A DNA stretch of 64,000 nucleotides from Mixophyes australis. Its lineage: Eukaryota; Chordata; Amphibia; Anura; Limnodynastidae. Below, in pieces: positions 25,527-38,127 of the stretch. Each line of letters starts with the position of its first letter. Position 1 is the stretch's first letter. Made by a program: the position numbers and the translations under genes. Location: assembly GCA_036250195.1 (NCBI GenBank), contig JAVHZZ010000003.1:296451565-296515564 (forward strand), in the 5' to 3' direction. A model generated the notes under the pieces. The model did no database searches and was not told where the DNA came from. It saw nothing but the letters and a program-made list of their open reading frames with translations.

Positions 25527-26744
25527 ATATCTACATATTTAAACACTATTTTTGACAGTGTTCGAAGTTGGGCGGTATGTGCCGGTATAATATACAGACA
25601 CTTCTTCTCCCCACTGCGTTGTAAGCTGTTCAAGTGCTCTGCAAGCAGGCACTTTGCTTGCAGATCAGGTGAACCTTACATTACATTGCTATCACAACAG
25701 CAGGTAAGTATTAATGGTTTCTTTTAGAGTTGGTGGGGGATGGGGGTCGGGGAGATGTACTGGTGCCATGGGGCCTTCGGACACATAATCTACACTATGA
25801 GTTAGCGGGGGAGAAGCTTTATCAGAGCCACAGTGTGACTTCCTAGATCTGTGAACTGTCTTACGACACTGTAAATTCCTGCACTCTGAGTGTTTTGTGA
25901 GCTACAACTGGAGGTTTTCTCTAACATGCAGGCAGGGCCATAATGAGGGCAGTGCAATTGCTCAGGGCGCAAGCCACATCGGGTGCAGTGACTGCCCACT
26001 TTTTGCCCCAGGTCCAAATGTGTGCAGCAAAGTTCAGCACTGCATTTCAGCATCTATCCGCCTAACGACAGCAGTGGTGCAGAGGAGTCAAATGGAACCA
26101 GGAAGCCAGGAAGAAGACAAAAGAAGAAAGAAGAAACAGAAGCAGTGAAGCGAAAAGAAGAAGAAAAGGTAATTAGAATACATCATAGTATCAAACGGAG
26201 GGAGAGTGGTCTAAAGATAATGAGGGGAGAGAAGACTGCAGAGAAAAAGGGTGCGGAGAAGGGCTGGAGAGAACATAGGGTAGAAGTGCCTGCAGAGAAC
26301 GGGGAAGGATGGATGAGTGGCTGCTTTAATCGGGGGTGATGGTGAAGAGCTGGAGAGAATGGGGGGGGGGGAGGGAACAGTGGACAGGAGGAGTGGCTGG
26401 AGAAAACAGTGTGGAGAGGAAGGTGGTTGGAGAGATGAGGAGGAAAAGTGGCTGGAGAAAACAGACTGGAGGGGGGATTCAGGGAGTTGAGATTGGATAG
26501 AAGGAGATGTTTTCCTTGTGATACATAATTATATGGTAAATAACAACTATAAAACATAATAAGTATTTAAATATAATTATGAAAAATCAATCAATATTTC
26601 AAAGGTGGTGATATTTATACTATAAGCAATTATTGTCGCAATTAAATGTGTGGTGGACATTTGTAGGCTATTGATTTGATTTTATGGATGGTGGGGGAAA
26701 TAGACATTTTTGTAAAATGAGAATTATTAATTTAATGTCAGGGG
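25527..26744. other. No gene recognised; purine-rich tract
   Basis: From about 26095 to 26480 the plus strand is purine-rich, with repeated GTGGCTGGAGAAAACAG words and a G-run near 26361. Open frames here (26022-26339 plus, 26183-26557 minus) are low-complexity artefacts. Confidence 0.5.
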
Positions 26745-27130
26745 TGGTAGAAAGGACATATATTTGTATATTTAGTGGGAATGTCATTAATTTAATGTCA
26801 GGGTGAGGGGGATAGATCTACACAACATATGGGAATGCTAATAATTTAATGTCAGGCTGGTTAGAGGGAAGGAGGACTAATTGTTAAACGTGGGTGTTAT
26901 TAATTTAAAGTCGAGGCTGTAATAGTCATATTTATTAAATGTGAGTTTAATGTCTGGCTAGGGAGAGGGATGCCAAGATTGTTCACTCGCTGCTCAGCTT
27001 TGCAGGAGGTGAACAATAGCTATCTCTTTTCTGAACAGGACTCTAACATTCCAGGATCCAGGCAAGCAGCAAGTCGGCTATAGAAACCAGTAGCAGCACC
27101 AAACAGTAAAACTACAAGAACAGGTAGGAG
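26745..27130. repeat. Degenerate tandem repeat plus conserved flank, copy 1
   Basis: Units of roughly 65-75 bp recur around the word TTAATTTAATGTCAGGGTG. The array is followed by a block (CCAGGATCCAGGCAAGCAGC, then CAGTAGCAGC and AACAGGTAGGA) that reappears in the same order after a similar array at 44890-45340. The two regions are therefore copies of one larger interspersed repeat. Confidence 0.6.
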
Positions 27131-27526
27131 ACAGCAGTACAGGGTTGGAGAATGGTCGAGTTTATAGAGGTTCTAGGTATGCTCCTACCGTAGGATGGCT
27201 AAATTCCCACTTCAACCACTGAGTACTGGTAAATCACTTAAAAACATTACTCAAGATAAAGAACACGAATGAATAATAAAATATTGAAATATTAACATCC
27301 AACATAAAGTGAGTCCGTTTGATGATACAGTTGTTGTGTATTGTTTAGATATCCTTATGGAACCTTTTCCTCTTTATTCTTCTTCCTGCCTTTTGTATAT
27401 GCACTTACTTGCAGCTTCAAAAGATCTGAATAAGAAATATGAGGTCCTAATGTTCCTTCATTGCGTCTTTACAAGCATGGGAACCCTGTTGCAAAGTACA
27501 CGCTTTGTCCAGAAATGACTTAAAAC

Positions 27527-27590
27527 AATACAAATCATATAAAATCCCATATTGGGGTATTTTAGCCAATATGGGATTTATATGATTTGT
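27527..27590. repeat. Short fold-back (ATTTGT hairpin)
   Basis: ACAAATCATATAAAATCCCA continuing TATTGG pairs with CCAATATGGG continuing ATTTATATGATTTGT. The stem is about 25 bp with a loop of about 10 bases. It is likely a very small MITE remnant. Confidence 0.65.
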
Positions 27591-27599
27591 GTTATTTAT

Positions 27600-29070
27600 C
27601 TAATGGGAGTGCCTTACAAAGTTTGTATAGAATTTTAAAAACAAAAGAAGATAATACCCAAGTAATGTAAGTCTTTGTTTTTATTCCTTTTTTGTTATCT
27701 TCCTTGGAGGAGTTGGAGTGATCTCTGAAGTGATGCATGTGCTCCTTATCAGTAGGCATTATGTGCAAAAGACATATTACAATAATAGATACTTATGCCA
27801 GTTCAGCTGTTGTGGCGTAAAAATTGTGGGGTAAAATTTATACAGGTGTGGTTTTCCAGCCTTAGAGGCAAGGCCTTTGACTGGAGAGCTTCCTATTTCA
27901 CATGTAATAGATTCTCGAAACTCCCATGTCTGACTAGATGAGTTGGGCTGGATAATATGATCAACAGATGGTTTTACTACTTCTTCAGCATTTAGTACCA
28001 CCCTCTTTGGTGAGGTTTCTGGTCCCTTTTGTTTCTGCCACATTTATTTGCACAAGTGAAACAGATCATTAGTGGGTAAGCCATCTAATTTTTCTTTTAT
28101 CTTTTAATGTATCATGTTTATCTTTTGAGTAACAATGTGATTGATATATGCATCATTTTGCATCATTTTGTTCCCTATGCTCCAAATCACATTGGCTTAA
28201 TAATGTAGCGGCCTTATTTATCTGTTCTGTGGTACCCATATCACTGAACAAAGTGAACAAGGGTACCACCTTGCAATGAGGTGGCACAAATCTAATCAAT
28301 TTACTTTTTGCTATAGAAAAATCCTATTTCAGTATGTGGTGCATATCAATTTCACAGTAGAAGAATAAAGTCAATACATTTCAGCAAATGTGTCCTATGT
28401 GTCCTATGTCCTATACTTAAGTACCTTGAAGTACAAATAAATACTTTTTTAATTACTCCACAACACAGTTAAAGAAAGTGTCACTTAAAATGTGCAACAA
28501 TGATAACAACACAGTTAATAACAATGCTACAAATCCTCCATTATACAGTTAAACAAAATGCACAGTTATTTAACATTCCCTCATGAAACTAATCCCATTC
28601 ACTGCTCCAAATTGTAACAGAACAATTATTTTATAATAGTATAAAAGTTATGTTTACTTAGGTTCAATTAAAAAAGTGAATGCTCAAATAAGTGATTCAC
28701 AGCAAGGAGACCCCACATTGAATGAGCAGCCATCAGGTTGAGTCATGCATCCTAGAATTTTCATGGAGCAGACTTCACACATCTTTTTAGTATAACACTC
28801 AAAGTATAACACTACATCTAATATTTGCATCATAAGCAAAACGCTTATGCAACAGGAAAAAGTACAATATACTTAAGAATATACAAATATTCCTATATAT
28901 TAATTCTGTCTAAAATAAACATTACCTTGGGATGACAAACTATGTGTTCACTATTATCTTTGTCTCGTTTAAAATCAACAATTCCTTGAGATAGCAAACA
29001 ATCCTATTTTTCTCTCTGTTTTTTAAATTCAATTATATTTTGGAATGTCAAACATCTCTTATTTGTTGCC
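27600..29070. other. No gene recognised
   Basis: AT-rich DNA. The only open frame of note (27777-28043 minus, 88 codons) lacks recognisable motifs. Confidence 0.5.
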
Positions 29071-29073
29071 TTA

Positions 29074-29380
29074 GGCTTGGTACACACTACAGGTTTTCAC
29101 CCTATTGTTGTGCCAATCACAGAATAAATGACCTCTAGATCCAATATCGCATTAGTGTGTACCCTTCGACAATCACGTTTTATCGTTCCAAAGATTCTTA
29201 TCGTTTGATTTTATAAGCAGGGCCATCTTTTCCATTGGGCATGATGGGCAAGTGCCCGGGGGCCCCACAGGCAAGAGGGCCCCATAGGCAAGGCTCTTAA
29301 TAAGAATAAATAATCCTGCAAAAGAAAAACTACAAGGGTCACTGGGCGAGTACATTTAAAAAAAGCAGTTCATCTGGGCA

Positions 29381-29427
<47 letters not shown>

Positions 29428-29787
29428 ATATATATATTTTATAGGGGCCCCGATGCACTGCTTTGCCCGGGGGCCCGTAATGTTGTTAAGATGGCCCTGT
29501 TTATAAGCGGACTAAAAATCTTTATAAACAATGGAGCAATGTTGTACCAATTCTGCAGTGTGTATGCACTCACGACCAGCGGTGTAGGCAGATCTTCATA
29601 GAATTTACAGAGTCACAATCTTTTCAGCTGATAGTTATGACAGATGAAGAACACAGATCTGTAGGTTAATGTTGATTCATGTGTACATACTATACATGTT
29701 TTACAACATGCTGATCGGGACTCAGTCGTTGGTAAAATCATTAACGATATCACGTCAGGAGAAATTTTCTGTAGTGTATACCCAGCC
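29074..29787. mobile_element. Harbinger-like MITE (TWA target), host of a nested hAT MITE
   Basis: The left terminus is GGCTTGGTACACACTACAG and the right end reverse-complements to GGCTGGGTATACACTACAG. The flanks are TTA and TAA, compatible with a TWA-type 3-bp target carrying one change. The termini match the left end of the Harbinger element at 51551 (AGCTGGGTACACACTACAG). Without the nested insertion the element is about 424 bp. It encodes nothing. Confidence 0.75.
29218..29499. mobile_element. hAT-type MITE nested in the 29-kb MITE (TSD TTTATAAG)
   Basis: It begins CAGGGCCATCTTTTCC and ends TGTTAAGATGGCCCTG. Perfect 8-bp duplications TTTATAAG lie at 29210-29217 and 29500-29507. The interior carries a long TA-rich run (29380-29441) between GGGGGCCCC-type blocks. 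It inserted into an existing Harbinger-like MITE, so it is the younger of the two. Confidence 0.9.
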
Positions 29788-29790
29788 TAA

Positions 29791-31392
29791 AATTGCAAAA
29801 TATTAGTCTTTTAACATTCATGTTACATATAAGTTTAATTTCACCTTACTTAAAAATTACAGTAAATTTGTATTAATGAAATCAATCTTGTCACAGGTAT
29901 ATACATGTGCTACTTTATTACAGGATATAGAGTACAGTGTAACCATAGGGAAAAGGGTGGATGGACTAGGAAAAAGGAAACAAATGAGTTTAAAGTATTC
30001 AAAAGAAAACAGGGCCACTGTCAGTTTATCATGGAATCCAAATATATTTTGGGGAGGAAATTTTTAACAAATGGAAGCACACCTATAACAGACAGCAGAT
30101 GAATATAGAAACACATCATAATTATATAAGAGTCTCTTAAACCTTTCTGTTTTGCTTCACAGATCTTTAGTCCACTCTTCTGGAACTTTGTGGAGAGACA
30201 GGCTCAGTCTCTGGCCCGTGTCTGCCATTCTTATAGTAAAAGGAGATCTTACTCTGGAGTGTTAATTACAGTTAGGCAGTTTTCTTTGGCGGTCAATAGC
30301 TTAATGGGTTAGTGCCAGCTATGTGGAATTTGGGTGTCACTCAGTGACATCATCACTACAGTGATTGATGGTGGCTCTTGAGAGGTCTAAAAAGACCTGT
30401 AGCTTGTGGAAGGATTGTCTGGGCTTTTCTACTTTTGATGGCTTTCATAATAAGCTACTTTTTGTTGAAGAATTGTAAGTGAAGGAATACATCTCTGGGT
30501 GAGTCAAAAAGAACAAATTTAGGTCTGGCTAATCAGAGCATTTGATCAAGTTCAGATTGCACATTGTAGCTGACTATAGTTGATATATCAGTCACCAGGG
30601 GACCATGTCAGACTGTCCAAAACTGTGCACCTTACAGTTGGATTACATGACATAGCAGATCTTTGTTATGGACATAGCCTACTTATTAAGTACACATGGA
30701 TGAATAGACTAACATGTTTTGCACTGTATTTAATACATATTCAGTTTAACAAAGCACACCTAGAAAAAGCAAAAAATACAAAGACAATCATTATATTGTC
30801 TCAAGACATTTTTTACAATTTTTTACTATATTTTGTAAAATTTGTGAGTTATTAATTATGAAATAATGAATCTTCCTTTATCAATTTAAACTTTTATTTT
30901 AAAATTTTACTTTCTATAATCTAGTCATAGTCATAATATAGACTCTAAACTCCAAATATTCTACTGGTTGAATACAGGAAAGAATGTTATTAGCGTCATG
31001 TGTGAAGTACTGACATTACCTAAGTGTCAGTTCTGTAATAATACCATAATAATATCTCAATTTATTCTTTAGCTGTCGGAGGAACTGGAATACTGTTCTG
31101 GCATAAAGCTGTATTTATTTCCAACTAATTCTTAACAGTTATATTATAAAGTGAGTTGAAATAATTTCAATATATTGCAAAATAATTGTCTTCACTACTT
31201 TCACGTGAGGAAGTTATGATTAACATTTTTTTATATACATTTTATTCAGCATTTAATACAATACAGGACAGATACAAGTTGTGTTAACTAAGTAACATCA
31301 ATTCTAAAACCAAGAAAAACTATGATGACTGACAATGACCCATTCAAAGTGGGTTGCAGTGGAATGTAGCAGTTTTTAATTTAATAATGTAG
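29791..31392. other. No intact gene
   Basis: AT-rich sequence with no intact gene. A possible decayed L1 ORF1 remnant is listed separately at 30300-30560. Confidence 0.5.
30300..30560 (-). pseudogene. Possible L1-type ORF1 C-terminal remnant
   Basis: Minus-strand translation gives, in two frames, SPRDVFLHLQFFNKK and then HKLQVFLDLSRATI. These resemble the conserved C-terminal PRD and F.DLSR.T motifs of L1-type ORF1 proteins. Stops and a frame change interrupt it. The similarity is short, so a chance match cannot be excluded. Confidence 0.35.
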
Positions 31393-31720
31393 GGCCTGAT
31401 TCATTAAGGATCTTAAATGAAGAGGTATCTTATTTCAGTCTGGACAAAGCCATGTTACAATGCAAGGGGTGCAAATTAGTATTCTGTTTTGCACATAAGT
31501 TAAATACTGACTGTTTTTTCATGTAGCACACAAATATCAACTTTATATTTCAGTGTACAAATAAGCTATCAAGTATTTGTGTGCTACATGAAAAAACAGA
31601 CAGTATTTAATTTATGTGCAAAACAGAATGCTAATTTGCACCCCTTGCATTTTAACATGGTTTTGTCCAGGATACTGAAATAAGATACCACTTCATTTAA
31701 GATCCTTAATGAATCAGGCC
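31393..31720. mobile_element. Full-length fold-back MITE (TSD TGTAG)
   Basis: The element starts GGCCTGATTCATTAAGGATC and ends with the exact complement. The arms pair for about 150 bp with few mismatches, leaving a short centre near 31555. The flanks carry a 5-bp direct repeat TGTAG (31388-31392 and 31721-31725). Transcribed, it would form a long hairpin RNA. Related copies lie at 4615-4927 and 6645-6783. Confidence 0.85.
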
Positions 31721-32852
31721 TGTAGTTTGCACAGTGATCATGCTTATGTTTTAAACAGGAACATATAATAGTCAAATGTAAATTTCCACAATATGTACTA
31801 CATAAATACTGTGTACTTGAAGACATTTTATAACAGTATATTCATATATTTATGGGTAACTTACAGAGACATGACACTCCACAAGTGACAAGGAAAAGAT
31901 TAGTATGGTATGTGGTGTGTCTTTTAAGTAAGATGCTAGATTTATTACTATATTTTAATTATAGTAATCTATGTATTGTTAGACAATTTATGATATTCTG
32001 TGGCATCCTGCTGTACTAACAGTACTTTTTTTGGTATTTCCAGCAAAGGATTATACTAGGGAGTTTTCAGTTCTAATATAGATATAAGATTGCTATCTTT
32101 TTTAGTTAATGCACCTTCTGTTAGGCTTTTTCCCTAAAGTGTTTTCATTTCTACCTTATGTTTCGTAACAGGATTTTTAGTAAGCATTTGTTGAACTGTT
32201 TATCATTTAAAATATGATCTGCTATTTTGAAATAACCTACATGATCTTGTAGCACATCATCATCGTAGTATGTTCTTGTATAATGTCCTCATCTACAGCA
32301 AGTCAATACAAGTCAATACAAAACAATTCATATATTAAAAAAATAGTACTACAAGTACCATCTTATATAAAAGATACACCACATAACATTTAGTGCTTAA
32401 GAGAGAATTAATTGATTTGTTTTTCTTTTCACTTGACAGATGTCTGTCTCTATACTATAATATTCAATATAGTTTAGGTCTAATGGCATATTGATATTTC
32501 CTGGATCAAAATTAATACATGCTATAAGACAAAATGTATTCATTTTGGATAGTATACATGTAGAAATACAAACTGAAATGTATTTACTTTATCCATGATA
32601 ATAAATAATCCCTGCATATTTGTGGGACAGCAATAGGGACCAAGTTTGCCTCAAGTTATGTCAAAATTTTTATGGATTAGTAGAAATATATACATATACA
32701 TATACATATACATACCAATGGAGCATGCTTGGTCTCCTATGAATCTTTTATTTAATTCATCATTAAAAAGACACTACTGAATTACAAGAATGTATACACT
32801 ATTTCAATTGAAATGTCTTTAACATACATTTTATTTCACAATTCAATAAACA

Positions 32853-32856
<4 letters not shown>

Positions 32857-32890
<34 letters not shown>
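32857..32890. repeat. (AT)n microsatellite
   Basis: An uninterrupted AT dinucleotide run of about 34 bases. Confidence 0.95.
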
Positions 32891-32892
<2 letters not shown>

Positions 32893-35616
32893 CAGCTCTG
32901 ACAGTATTCATAGATCAATACAATATTTTCACTAAAAAGATTTCAAAGAATCAGAATCTAACATGTACCTACATTACCACAGTAATCATCAAAAAAATAG
33001 AACTCTTCGAAAAGTAGAAAAATAATATTTTGTTTCATCAATACAGTGCAAGGGAATTGGCATAAATGTAGTCATGAATCAGACTTTGTAGCACACGGTA
33101 AAATTCTCACACAAAGCTTCAAGAAACAAAAGTATCCAGCACTAATATTGACAGGACAATCTCATAAGTATTTGAAGTGCCTCTTCTTTCAGTTTTTTGG
33201 GGACTTACCAATACAGGGTATAAGGTGCTCTAGGCACTTCTGCTATGTACTTCTAGGTTTTCTTTACTGCTTCTTTCTTTAAGCTATACATATATTATTA
33301 TACTATAAGGCCATGCTTCTGTGTATATGTTTGAATCAATAGATACTTTACTTGACACTCTATGTGAACAACAGTCATTATGGTGACTAATATATAAATC
33401 AGACAACATTCTGATATAGTTACATAGTTGTTCAGGTTGTAAAAAGACACTCCTAATTTAACTGCTTTACCACCAGACCTCTCTCTCTCTCTTTCTCTAT
33501 TTGAATGCCACTGTATGTGCAGCCACTGCTCCAAGGGCCTAAGATCATTCCTCTATAAATCTATGCCTCTGTCCCATTCGGATTCTAAATATCCACAGAT
33601 GAAAAAGAAACTAAACCTTGATGAGGCTCTAAACCTGGAGGACTGGAAATGGAAGAAATATCCAAGCCTCCTAGCTACCAGCCGGGATGCTAGAGGCACA
33701 GAGTTAGCCATCGTGAGTAGTGCACTGGCTCCTAAAATTTACCTATTCTTTTAGTGCAGCTGCCATCTCAATCGTTACCTCAAGGAAGAGCACAACCCAC
33801 CAACTCCCCCACTAGTACTAAAAATGTATGCAAAAAAATTATATGACCATTATATGGAGGAAATCAAATACATCTTTCTATAAAACCTGATTGGCATGGA
33901 TACAATTCAATAACCTTCCTCTTCTTGCTTTATAGATCACTTTAACTTTTATGAGCTTATCAATGCTTCAACCTCTCTTGAAACTTGTTCTTACTTTCCC
34001 TGTCTTTTCCTCCCCTTGTTCCCTTCCCTATTTTATTTTGGTTATTTTAAACACAAGAATCGAAACACTGTCTCCAAACATCAGAACATTGCATCAGGAC
34101 TTCCTCAATCATTGTGCTTATGCTATATTTTAATAAGATGATTGTATATCAACCCTACCTTTACCATATAAATTTTGTCTTGATGCTGACATTAAACTAT
34201 TGAAAAAGACACATGTCTCATGCCTGTAGCTTTATTAAAAGAACTTACAGCCCCACAGACACTCATTTTTCCATGACTGGTCTTGGGGAAAATGTCTATG
34301 GGTGGCACAGACTACTGTATTCTTGTGTACACACTCAACTTGCTACATAATTGTGTAAACAGTATTGCAGCTCTGCCTGATTTTCACAGAATTTTTTCTT
34401 ACACATTCTTTGGTTCAAATAATTTATACATATTTTTTTTTACATTTTACAAGTTGCCTTATCTACTGGGTCTTACAAGTTATATTCATATTGAATTTTT
34501 ATTTATTATCAAGTCAACAATTTTTTTGCACATTTTTATTGGCAGCAAAGACTTCTGTTGGTCCACTATGTATACACTTTAATTGGCGTTGTTACTTGTT
34601 GTGGACTGCACAAAATATTGCACCACAGTTAAGTGGTATCTCTTTTAACTCTTGTTAACTTTTCAGCACCACTTTATTTTTATTTTGAGTATTCATTATT
34701 TTGTCAAAGTAGACATCAAAAGAATGATACTATCAAGGGGTCCATTTTTTTTAAGCACAGCAGAGGCCATCTATGATACAGAAAACTGTCAAGACACACT
34801 GCAGTATCAACTTTATTTATGTTACACGCTGTCTTCTGCACACTATCTTTAAGTTCCTTCACTTCTGCTGAAGCCCTGTGCTGGAGGAAATTGGTCAAGT
34901 CCCTACACTTTTCATGGGATGCACAATAGCACCTTCCATTCTTCTGCTAAGAATCACATTTCTAGACTCACTTGGCCCAAAAATTCTGTCTGATTCACCA
35001 GTTCCCAAGGGTGATTTGACACTTGTGGTAAACGTACAATAGCATTTGATGAAGTTATTCTTATTTTTATTTATTAATAGATTTATACTGATTTTTTTCC
35101 AAACAGTGACGTACAAACAAAATATGTTGTGGAGGGAAAAGAACACGGAAGAGGGGGAGGGTGTGGACATAAACAATATTACATTATAGGTAGCATTCAG
35201 ACATAGCTAATATTATAATAACAAATTACATGTGTGCACAAATATACGGGACACACACTTCTCCCATATAAAAAGGGATCTAAGTTATCCTATCTCAAGG
35301 GGTTTGTGATGAAAATGTCCATAGTTATGACATTTTTTATTTGCAGTTTATTATCTTCAAAAATGTAATTTATATTTATGAAATATTTCTTTGTTCCAAA
35401 TCAGTGTAATAAAACACCCTTGTTGTATGGATCTAGCAGGCTTGCAATTAAGTAATTGTCTTTTACCTTTTTCTTGTAATCATTCTTCTTTATCTTTTCT
35501 TGATATTTTCACTCTGCTCCTTTATCACCAACTAAAACATCATCTTCTATGTGTGTTTAGTCCTCACCAATAACTAGTTTTTGACTCCCTTCACCATTAT
35601 CTCTCTGACCAGCATA

Positions 35617-35645
35617 ATCATCATCATCATCATCATCATCATCAT
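35617..35645. repeat. (ATC)n microsatellite
   Basis: About ten ATC/TCA trinucleotides. No SINE or LINE tail is visible next to it, unlike the ATC runs at 38.4 and 41.8 kb. Confidence 0.95.
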
Positions 35646-36085
35646 TTGTCTCTTCTCATTGTGTACACAAAAAAAATATAATGAGGATGCAACAGAGGCA
35701 CTTTTTTTTCATTACCTTCACTTATTTTAATTTTCTCTTCACACTATTGATCATGGAACAAATGTAAATGATCATCTTCAACTTTCTTCTAAGAATGACT
35801 ATCACATTACAGTACTACTTTTTTATAATCCTCCTCCTCCAACTGTTGTGATTAATCAATGACACTAAATTGCAATTTCAGATGTAATTTGTTTTCACCA
35901 AAGAATATAATAATGGACAGACATATATTTAATACCACAAACCAAAAGTGTAATGAAAATACCATTGGTAAACTCCCTGTCATTTATCACAAGGACTGGA
36001 TGAGCTAATTGTTCCCACAGTCTGTGCACCCTGATGCATCACCATTGCCATGAAGGACAAAGTGCATGCTGAGCTAGACTAAATG

Positions 36086-37010
36086 AAAAGAAGCAACACA
36101 ATGGGTTTCAGTCATGGTAGCTGCAGTGAAAAAAGACAGGTCATTCAGACTATGCATAGACCCTGTGCACCTAAGAAAAGCACTGCTGAAGCCTTGACAC
36201 CCATTGAGAACAGTCAAACAAGTTATTGCTGACATGCCTGAGACAAAAGTCTTCAGCACCCTGGATGCTAAATTGATTTTGGCAGAAACCTCTAGACAAA
36301 AGCTCACCACAATCATGACATCCGGTGGATGTTATACTTTTTTGCATATGCCATATGGCCTGACCCCCGGCAGTGAAGTTTTCCAATGATGCATGGAACA
36401 ACTGTTTGCAGTATACCCATGTGAAATCATTGTTGATGACATCCACATCTGGGATAGCAACATGCAAGAACATGAGTGTTTCCTTTAGGTGTTGGAAAGG
36501 ATCTATGCCATAAACTTAAAGCTTAATCCAGACAAATGCAAGTTCCAGGTGTTGGAAGTCCCATTGGAGGGTCACCTCCTCACTGATTCATGGTGGTCAA
36601 GCCTGATCCTGAAAAAATGTCAGACATTCAGCAAATGCCGTTTCCTAGCATTCAGCAATTCCTGGGAATGACAAATTACCTGTTGAAATTTCTTTCTAAC
36701 TACAATGAGACAACTGCACCACTGAGACAGCTCCTACACCAAAATACAGAATGGTTCTGGCAGGAGCCATAGCAAGCTGTAGTTCCAAAATTAAAACACA
36801 TATTAACAAGCCCTCCAGTACTTCATTACTTTAACATCTCTGCCGGTGCCTCACAAGATGGACTGGGTGCTCTTTGTCTCCATAATAGCAAAGCAATAAC
36901 CTTCTCCATCAGAGCACTGACTGAGACTAAATTACGATATGCATAAATTAATAAAAAAAAAATTGGCGTTAGTATTTGCCTGTCACAAGTCCCATGATTT
37001 TATATTTGGG
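36086..37010 (+). pseudogene. Ty3/gypsy pol relic (RT to RNase H)
   Basis: Plus-strand blocks in changing frames keep the expected order of a Ty3-type polymerase. They are VFSTLDAKLILAETS (RT, first Asp) near 36250, MPYGLTPGSEVFQ near 36350, EIIVDDIHIWD near 36425 (equivalent to the catalytic YxDD), LKLNPDKCKFQV near 36520, KPDPEKMSDIQQMPFPSIQQ near 36600 with FLGMTNYLLKF after it, an RNase H start with ASQDGLGAL near 36850, and LALVFACHKSHDFIFG near 36965. Several stops and shifts make it non-functional. Gag, protease and integrase were not found. Whether the LTR-like repeat at 38.1 kb belongs to it is unknown. Confidence 0.8.
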
Positions 37011-37900
37011 TGTCCTGCCACTAATGAGACATACCTAATACGTTTATATACATCATTTGCAATAAAGGTTCTCGAATGCGATCACTGTGTTTCCAAAGCA
37101 CATAGATTTTATTTGCAATAGTATAACAAATTATAGAAAAGGGGGAAAAAGTGCGCAATGGATTATGTTAAAAGCTACGTGATCAGTTAAAATAGTATAG
37201 AATAGTTAGACCTATTAAATGAATAGACCTTAGCAAGAATCTATAATGAAAACAAAAATGTGTGTAAGAATGATACATATAACTCTTAGACAATATATCA
37301 GCCCAACATTGGGCAGGCAGCTAGGCTGCTAAACATGTTTATAGCTCTGATGTTTGAAGGAGTAATGTGTGAGAGGAGCAGCAAGCTGCAGATGATTCAA
37401 AATATATGGAACAGTAGAATCTTACCCTATACTGTCCCTATAGGGTAAGTGATGTTCCAAGCATGTACAAGGGCATAGGGTCTCGTGGATAGTGAACGAT
37501 TTGCTTGCAGAGTCCTCCGTTGTTTCTGTGTGGTGCAATCATGACCGCCTGGAACGCAGAAGTGCTCCTGGACCACACAGCAACGGAAAATGGTATATGT
37601 CAAAATTCAATTCAGTGTTCCAGTGCATTTTGTCCTATCGACTTTTTCAAGGATAGGCACATGTCATAGGGGAAGATATTATATAGTGTATCCCTCCTCC
37701 TCTTTGGATAATTAAGTCTTTATTTGAATATGTTAAAATTAATCTAATGCATGTATCTATATATAGATAATACATAAATAGATAGAATAATTATGCATAA
37801 AAAAAGTTATAAATACATATAAAAGGAATAAATATATACACACAATAAAGGTGGTAAATGTAAAAATCAGGGCGGAGATACCTAGTCTAAAAAAAACTAA
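37011..37900. other. No gene recognised; possible Penelope 3' untranslated region
   Basis: No open frame of note. The word GACTTTTTCAAGGATA near 37639 and a similar GTCTTTTTCAAGGATA near 41707 recall 3' sequences of Penelope-like elements, which would fit the fragment just downstream. Confidence 0.4.
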
Positions 37901-38095
37901 AAACCAACTCGGTATCAGATCGTGGGAAATGAACCTAGATCAAAATCTATATTTAATCCATGTGGGGTTAAGGTCTTCATCTCATATATCCATTTGACTT
38001 CTATGCATGATATATTTTCTACAAAGTTGCCACCTCTCCAAAAAGGTTTTACATGTTGTATTCCTATAAATTTAAACACTTTTGGGTTACAGTGA
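37901..38095 (-). pseudogene. Penelope-like element, C-terminal GIY-YIG region
   Basis: A stretch of about 60 open codons on the minus strand reads CNPKVFKFIGIQHVKPFWRG, then EVKWIYEMKTLTPHGLNIDF and DLGSFPT, followed by a stop. Penelope-like retroelements end with a GIY-YIG endonuclease whose last part typically reads CNPK...W.GG...REXXWI..LKT..P.GLN..FDL, and this fits closely. RT and the catalytic GIY-YIG half are missing, so this is a severely 5'-truncated copy, the usual state for such insertions. A 74-codon plus-strand frame over this area is a shadow. Confidence 0.65.
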
Positions 38096-38127
38096 CGATT
38101 ATTTGTTATTATTATTTTCCCTTAGTA

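Larger units (their letters stand above)
31726..36080. other. No gene recognised; simple repeats
   Basis: This AT-rich stretch contains TACATA repeats near 32690-32715, an (AT)n run at 32857-32890 and an (ATC)n run at 35617-35645. Open frames of 60-99 codons are AT-biased and have no motif. No transposon end was recognised. Confidence 0.5.

Noticed and set aside
26022..26557. Frames of 105 and 124 codons on opposite strands
   Set aside because: Purine-rich low-complexity DNA opens both strands; no conserved residues.
30580..30855. 91-codon plus-strand frame
   Set aside because: AT-biased composition, no motif, no upstream promoter or splice evidence.
33515..33754. 79-codon frame beginning MCSHCSKG
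   Set aside because: Considered as a host exon because of its mixed composition, but no family is recognised and no splice context or neighbouring exons support it.
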